Assembly (NCBI GenBank): GCA_027325475.1 | Contig: DAIEFO010000089.1 | Coordinates: 1 to 8,256, forward strand | Reading direction: 5' to 3' | DNA from: Desulfobacteraceae bacterium | Lineage (GTDB): Bacteria; Desulfobacterota; Desulfobacteria; Desulfobacterales; Desulfatirhabdiaceae | DNA: 8,256 nt | Part shown: positions 6,242-8,256 of the stretch, piece by piece | Position numbering within the stretch: the first letter of the stretch is position 1 | Layout: each line of letters starts with the position of its first letter | Notes under the pieces: generated by a model | Told to the model about the DNA's origin: nothing | The model's input: only the letters and a program-made list of their open reading frames with translations | Databases searched by the model: none | Position numbers and translations under genes: made by a program

Positions 6242-7939
6242 ATGCTGAGCATCCGGAAAATAGGAATACTGGGCAGGACTTACCGGCATCTCAACCGCTA
6301 CCGGCAGATACTGGGTATCCTGATCAGCTATGGATTCGGCGAGATCGTCGATCTTCTGAAGATTGATCAGTATCTGGATATCGGTCTTCAGATGGTGTCC
6401 AAAAACAGAACCAGCCGGATCGAAAAGCTGTCGCGCGCGGAAAGGGTCCGCATGGCTATCGAAGATCTTGGCCCTACCTACATCAAACTGGGGCAGGTAC
6501 TGTCCACCCGCCCCGATCTGATCCCCGCCGATTTTGTAATCGAACTTTCCAAACTTCAGGACAATGTACCGGCATTCGATTATCGTGAGGTTGAAAAGAT
6601 CATTCTGTCTGAATTTGGCGCCACCGTCGATGAATTTGTGGATGGCCTGGAAAAAACCCCGATCGCTTCGGCTTCCATCGCTCAGGTGCATCGGGCGTAT
6701 TCTAAAGACGGCGAGGTACTGGCCATTAAAATTCAAAGGCCGGACATTCAGCGTATTATCGAAGTCGATCTTGAAATCATGCTCCATCTGGCCACCCTCA
6801 TGGAGCGGCATATCGAAGAGTTCGCTTTTCACAACCCGGTGAAAATTGTAGAAGAATTCGCCAGAGTCATGGGAAACGAAATTGATTTCACGATCGAAGC
6901 CGCCAGCATGGAACGGATCGCCGGCATGTTTCTGGATGACCCCACCGTCTATATCCCCAAAGTTTTTAGGGCCAAGTCGAGCCGCTCTGTGCTGACCATG
7001 GAATTTGTTGACGGCATCAAAATTTCCGACGTGAATGCCATTGACGCTGCAGGACTGGATCGAAAGCTGATCACGGTAAGGGGTGCAGATACCTGTCTAA
7101 AGCAGATTTTCCACCATGGCTTTTTCCATGCGGATCCACATCCCGGCAATATCTATGTGCTTCCGGGAAATGTTATCTGCCTGCTGGATTTTGGCATGAT
7201 GGGGCTGGTGAATCGCAAAACCCGCGAGGATTTTGTCGATCTGGTGGACAGCATCGTCCATCAGCAGGAATCCCGTGCGGTTCAGGTGCTGCTGAAAATC
7301 ACTGAATGGGACAAAGAACCCAATCTGCGGGAATTTGAAAAAGACGTCTCTGAATTTATGGGACAGCACCTGTATAAGCCGTTAAAAGACATCAACATCG
7401 GCAAACTCCTCCAGCGCCTTCTGGAACTGGCGGCAACCCACCGCCTGAGAATTCCCCCGGATATCTTTCTCATGCTGAAGGCCATTGGCACCATTGAAGG
7501 CATCGCGCTGGCGCTGGATCCGGACTTCGATATGGTGGCCCATGCGACCCCCTATATCCAGAAAGTCAAACTTGCCCGGCTGCACCCGGACCGGCTTGCC
7601 GGCGACGTTCTGCAGATGACGTCCATGATGATGGGTTTCATGGGGCAATTCCCTCAGGATATGCTGGAGATCAGCCGCCTCATACGTCAGCAGAAACTGA
7701 CGCTCCGCATCGAACAGACCGGACTGAACACCCTGATGGCCACACAGGATCAAACCAGCAACCGCATCGCCTTCGCCATCGTTATCGCCGCCCTGATCAT
7801 CGGCTCTGCGCTCATTGTCATTTCCAAAATCCCGCCGCTGGTGTATGGCATATCCTTTATCGGCTTTATCGGCTTTATCACGGCGGCGCTGATGGGGGTG
7901 TGGCTTCTTACGGCCATCATCAGAAAAGGCAAGTTGTAG
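6242..7939 (+). CDS. ubiB: UbiB/ABC1/AarF-family protein kinase-like membrane protein
   Basis: A 565-residue member of the atypical kinase family that supports quinone biosynthesis or lipid handling; members bind nucleotide and are thought to act as ATPases. The family-defining KxGQ motif is in TYIKLGQVLSTRPDLIP (K82, G84, Q85). The alanine-rich nucleotide loop is ASASIAQVH (142-150), the invariant lysine is in AIKIQRP (K163), the catalytic-loop equivalent is HADPHPGN (H296-N303, with D298 and N303), and the metal-binding DFG is at 316-318. Two hydrophobic segments close the protein (about 508-529 and 532-560), as in bacterial UbiB, and would anchor it in the inner membrane. The length is typical. 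The ATG at 6242 has no clear Shine-Dalgarno sequence, because the gap from fabH is occupied by a repeat; translation may depend on readthrough from fabH. In an anaerobe the quinone would probably be menaquinone, but the sequence does not show the substrate. Confidence 0.93.
   Translation: MLSIRKIGILGRTYRHLNRYRQILGILISYGFGEIVDLLKIDQYLDIGLQMVSKNRTSRIEKLSRAERVRMAIEDLGPTYIKLGQVLSTRPDLIPADFVIELSKLQDNVPAFDYREVEKIILSEFGATVDEFVDGLEKTPIASASIAQVHRAYSKDGEVLAIKIQRPDIQRIIEVDLEIMLHLATLMERHIEEFAFHNPVKIVEEFARVMGNEIDFTIEAASMERIAGMFLDDPTVYIPKVFRAKSSRSVLTMEFVDGIKISDVNAIDAAGLDRKLITVRGADTCLKQIFHHGFFHADPHPGNIYVLPGNVICLLDFGMMGLVNRKTREDFVDLVDSIVHQQESRAVQVLLKITEWDKEPNLREFEKDVSEFMGQHLYKPLKDINIGKLLQRLLELAATHRLRIPPDIFLMLKAIGTIEGIALALDPDFDMVAHATPYIQKVKLARLHPDRLAGDVLQMTSMMMGFMGQFPQDMLEISRLIRQQKLTLRIEQTGLNTLMATQDQTSNRIAFAIVIAALIIGSALIVISKIPPLVYGISFIGFIGFITAALMGVWLLTAIIRKGKL
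7856..7879 (+). repeat. 9-bp tandem repeat in ubiB
   Basis: TTTATCGGC occurs at 7856-7864 and 7865-7873, followed by a partial copy TTTATC (7874-7879). It is in frame and encodes FIG-FIG-FI (residues 539-546), within the last transmembrane segment. The spaced glycines could aid helix packing. Confidence 0.85.
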
Positions 7940-7940
7940 C

Positions 7941-7965
7941 TTTGACGGCTTCGTAAAAAGTCCGG
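7941..7965. repeat. Intergenic repeat element, copy 2 (between convergent ubiB and regulator)
   Basis: TTTGACGGCTT (7941-7951) starts one base after the ubiB stop and matches the start of copy 1 at 10 of 11 bases in the same orientation. The following TCGTAAAAAGTC (7951-7962) matches copy 1 in inverted orientation. It sits in the 42-bp gap between convergent genes. I see no convincing hairpin plus T-run, so a terminator role is not supported by structure. Confidence 0.6.
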
Positions 7966-7981
7966 ATGCTGCGTTGTTTTC

Positions 7982-8256
7982 TTATTCCACTTCTACGGGG
8001 ACTGGCCGGTTGATGAATCGACTGATCCTTGCCAGCAGCCTTTTGGGATTTACCGGTTTGGTAAGGTAATCATCCGCCCCCGCATGGATAATTTCAACTT
8101 CCGTATCCACCTCGTCCTTCGATGTCAGCATGATGACTGGAATAAACCGGGTAGCCAGTTGCGATTTGAGCTTTTTAATCAGGGCCATGCCATCCATTTC
8201 CGGCATCATGTAATCGGTAATGATCAGCACTGGTTTTTCCTGATAAGCGATTTTGA
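7982..8256 (-). CDS. Response regulator receiver domain, C-terminal part
   Basis: The last 90 codons of a minus-strand gene whose start lies beyond the window end. The frame stays open to the edge (KIAYQEKP precedes VLIITDYMMPEMDG), so a GTG at 8230 is not a credible start. This is a phosphoryl-receiver fold. The phospho-acceptor aspartate is in ITDYMMPEMDG (visible residue 14), the signalling threonine is in VIMLTS (residue 44), and the conserved lysine is in DDYLTKP (residue 66). AGADDYLTKPVNPKRLLARI is the usual end of a receiver domain. The protein stops about 24 residues after the lysine, so no output domain follows the receiver. It could be a stand-alone CheY-like regulator, or the receiver could be the last domain of a hybrid kinase or multi-receiver protein; the missing N-terminus decides. 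It is convergent with ubiB and is probably unrelated to it. Confidence 0.92.
   Translation of the reverse strand, partial: KIAYQEKPVLIITDYMMPEMDGMALIKKLKSQLATRFIPVIMLTSKDEVDTEVEIIHAGADDYLTKPVNPKRLLARISRFINRPVPVEVE

Noticed and set aside
6209..7965. ubiB with its flanking inverted 12-mers as a mobile element or composite transposon.
   Set aside because: The shared segments are very short, there is no transposase and no evident target duplication, and ubiB is a common chromosomal gene. Dispersed intergenic repeats explain it better.

Overview
The window looks like ordinary chromosome of an anaerobic Desulfobacterota (deltaproteobacterial) bacterium, probably of the Desulfobacterales. The reasons are an HdrA-type flavin/iron-sulfur protein encoded beside central-carbon genes, moderate GC, and intergenic repeats built on TTTGACGRCTT and TCGTAAAAAGTC, which I remember as common in Desulfobacteraceae genomes. 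The lineage call is inference; no rRNA or other marker is present.

Layout: five complete genes and one 5'-truncated gene lie on the plus strand, followed by one convergent truncated gene on the minus strand. (1) The last 72 codons of a YajD-family HNH protein (2-220). (2) sucB, the E2 succinyltransferase of 2-oxoglutarate dehydrogenase (245-1552). (3) lpd, dihydrolipoamide dehydrogenase E3 (1555-2964), 2 bp after sucB. (4) A 673-residue HdrA-like protein with two extra C-terminal [4Fe-4S] motifs (2990-5011), 25 bp after lpd. (5) A FabH-type ketoacyl synthase III (5195-6208), behind its own predicted promoter and a structured leader. (6) A UbiB/ABC1 atypical kinase-like membrane protein (6242-7939). 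(7) The C-terminal receiver domain of a response regulator on the minus strand (7982 to the window end). No intergenic stretch exceeds 300 bp. The longest is 5012-5194, which carries the leader described below.

How the genes may work together: sucB and lpd are clearly one translational unit making two of the three 2-oxoglutarate dehydrogenase components; the E1 gene (sucA) is not visible. The HdrA-like gene is spaced as the next gene of the same operon. It has the cofactor-binding cysteines of HdrA but no HdrB or HdrC gene beside it. A plausible but unproven idea is that it links electrons from this dehydrogenase (as dihydrolipoamide, E3 flavin or NADH) to ferredoxin or another low-potential carrier. 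fabH and ubiB look like a separate downstream unit.

The most notable items are the HdrA-like gene inside a sucB-lpd operon, the promoter plus hairpin-rich leader and probable TTG start of fabH, and the related repeat elements that begin one base after both the fabH and ubiB stop codons. I saw no CRISPR array, insertion sequence, tRNA or rRNA.
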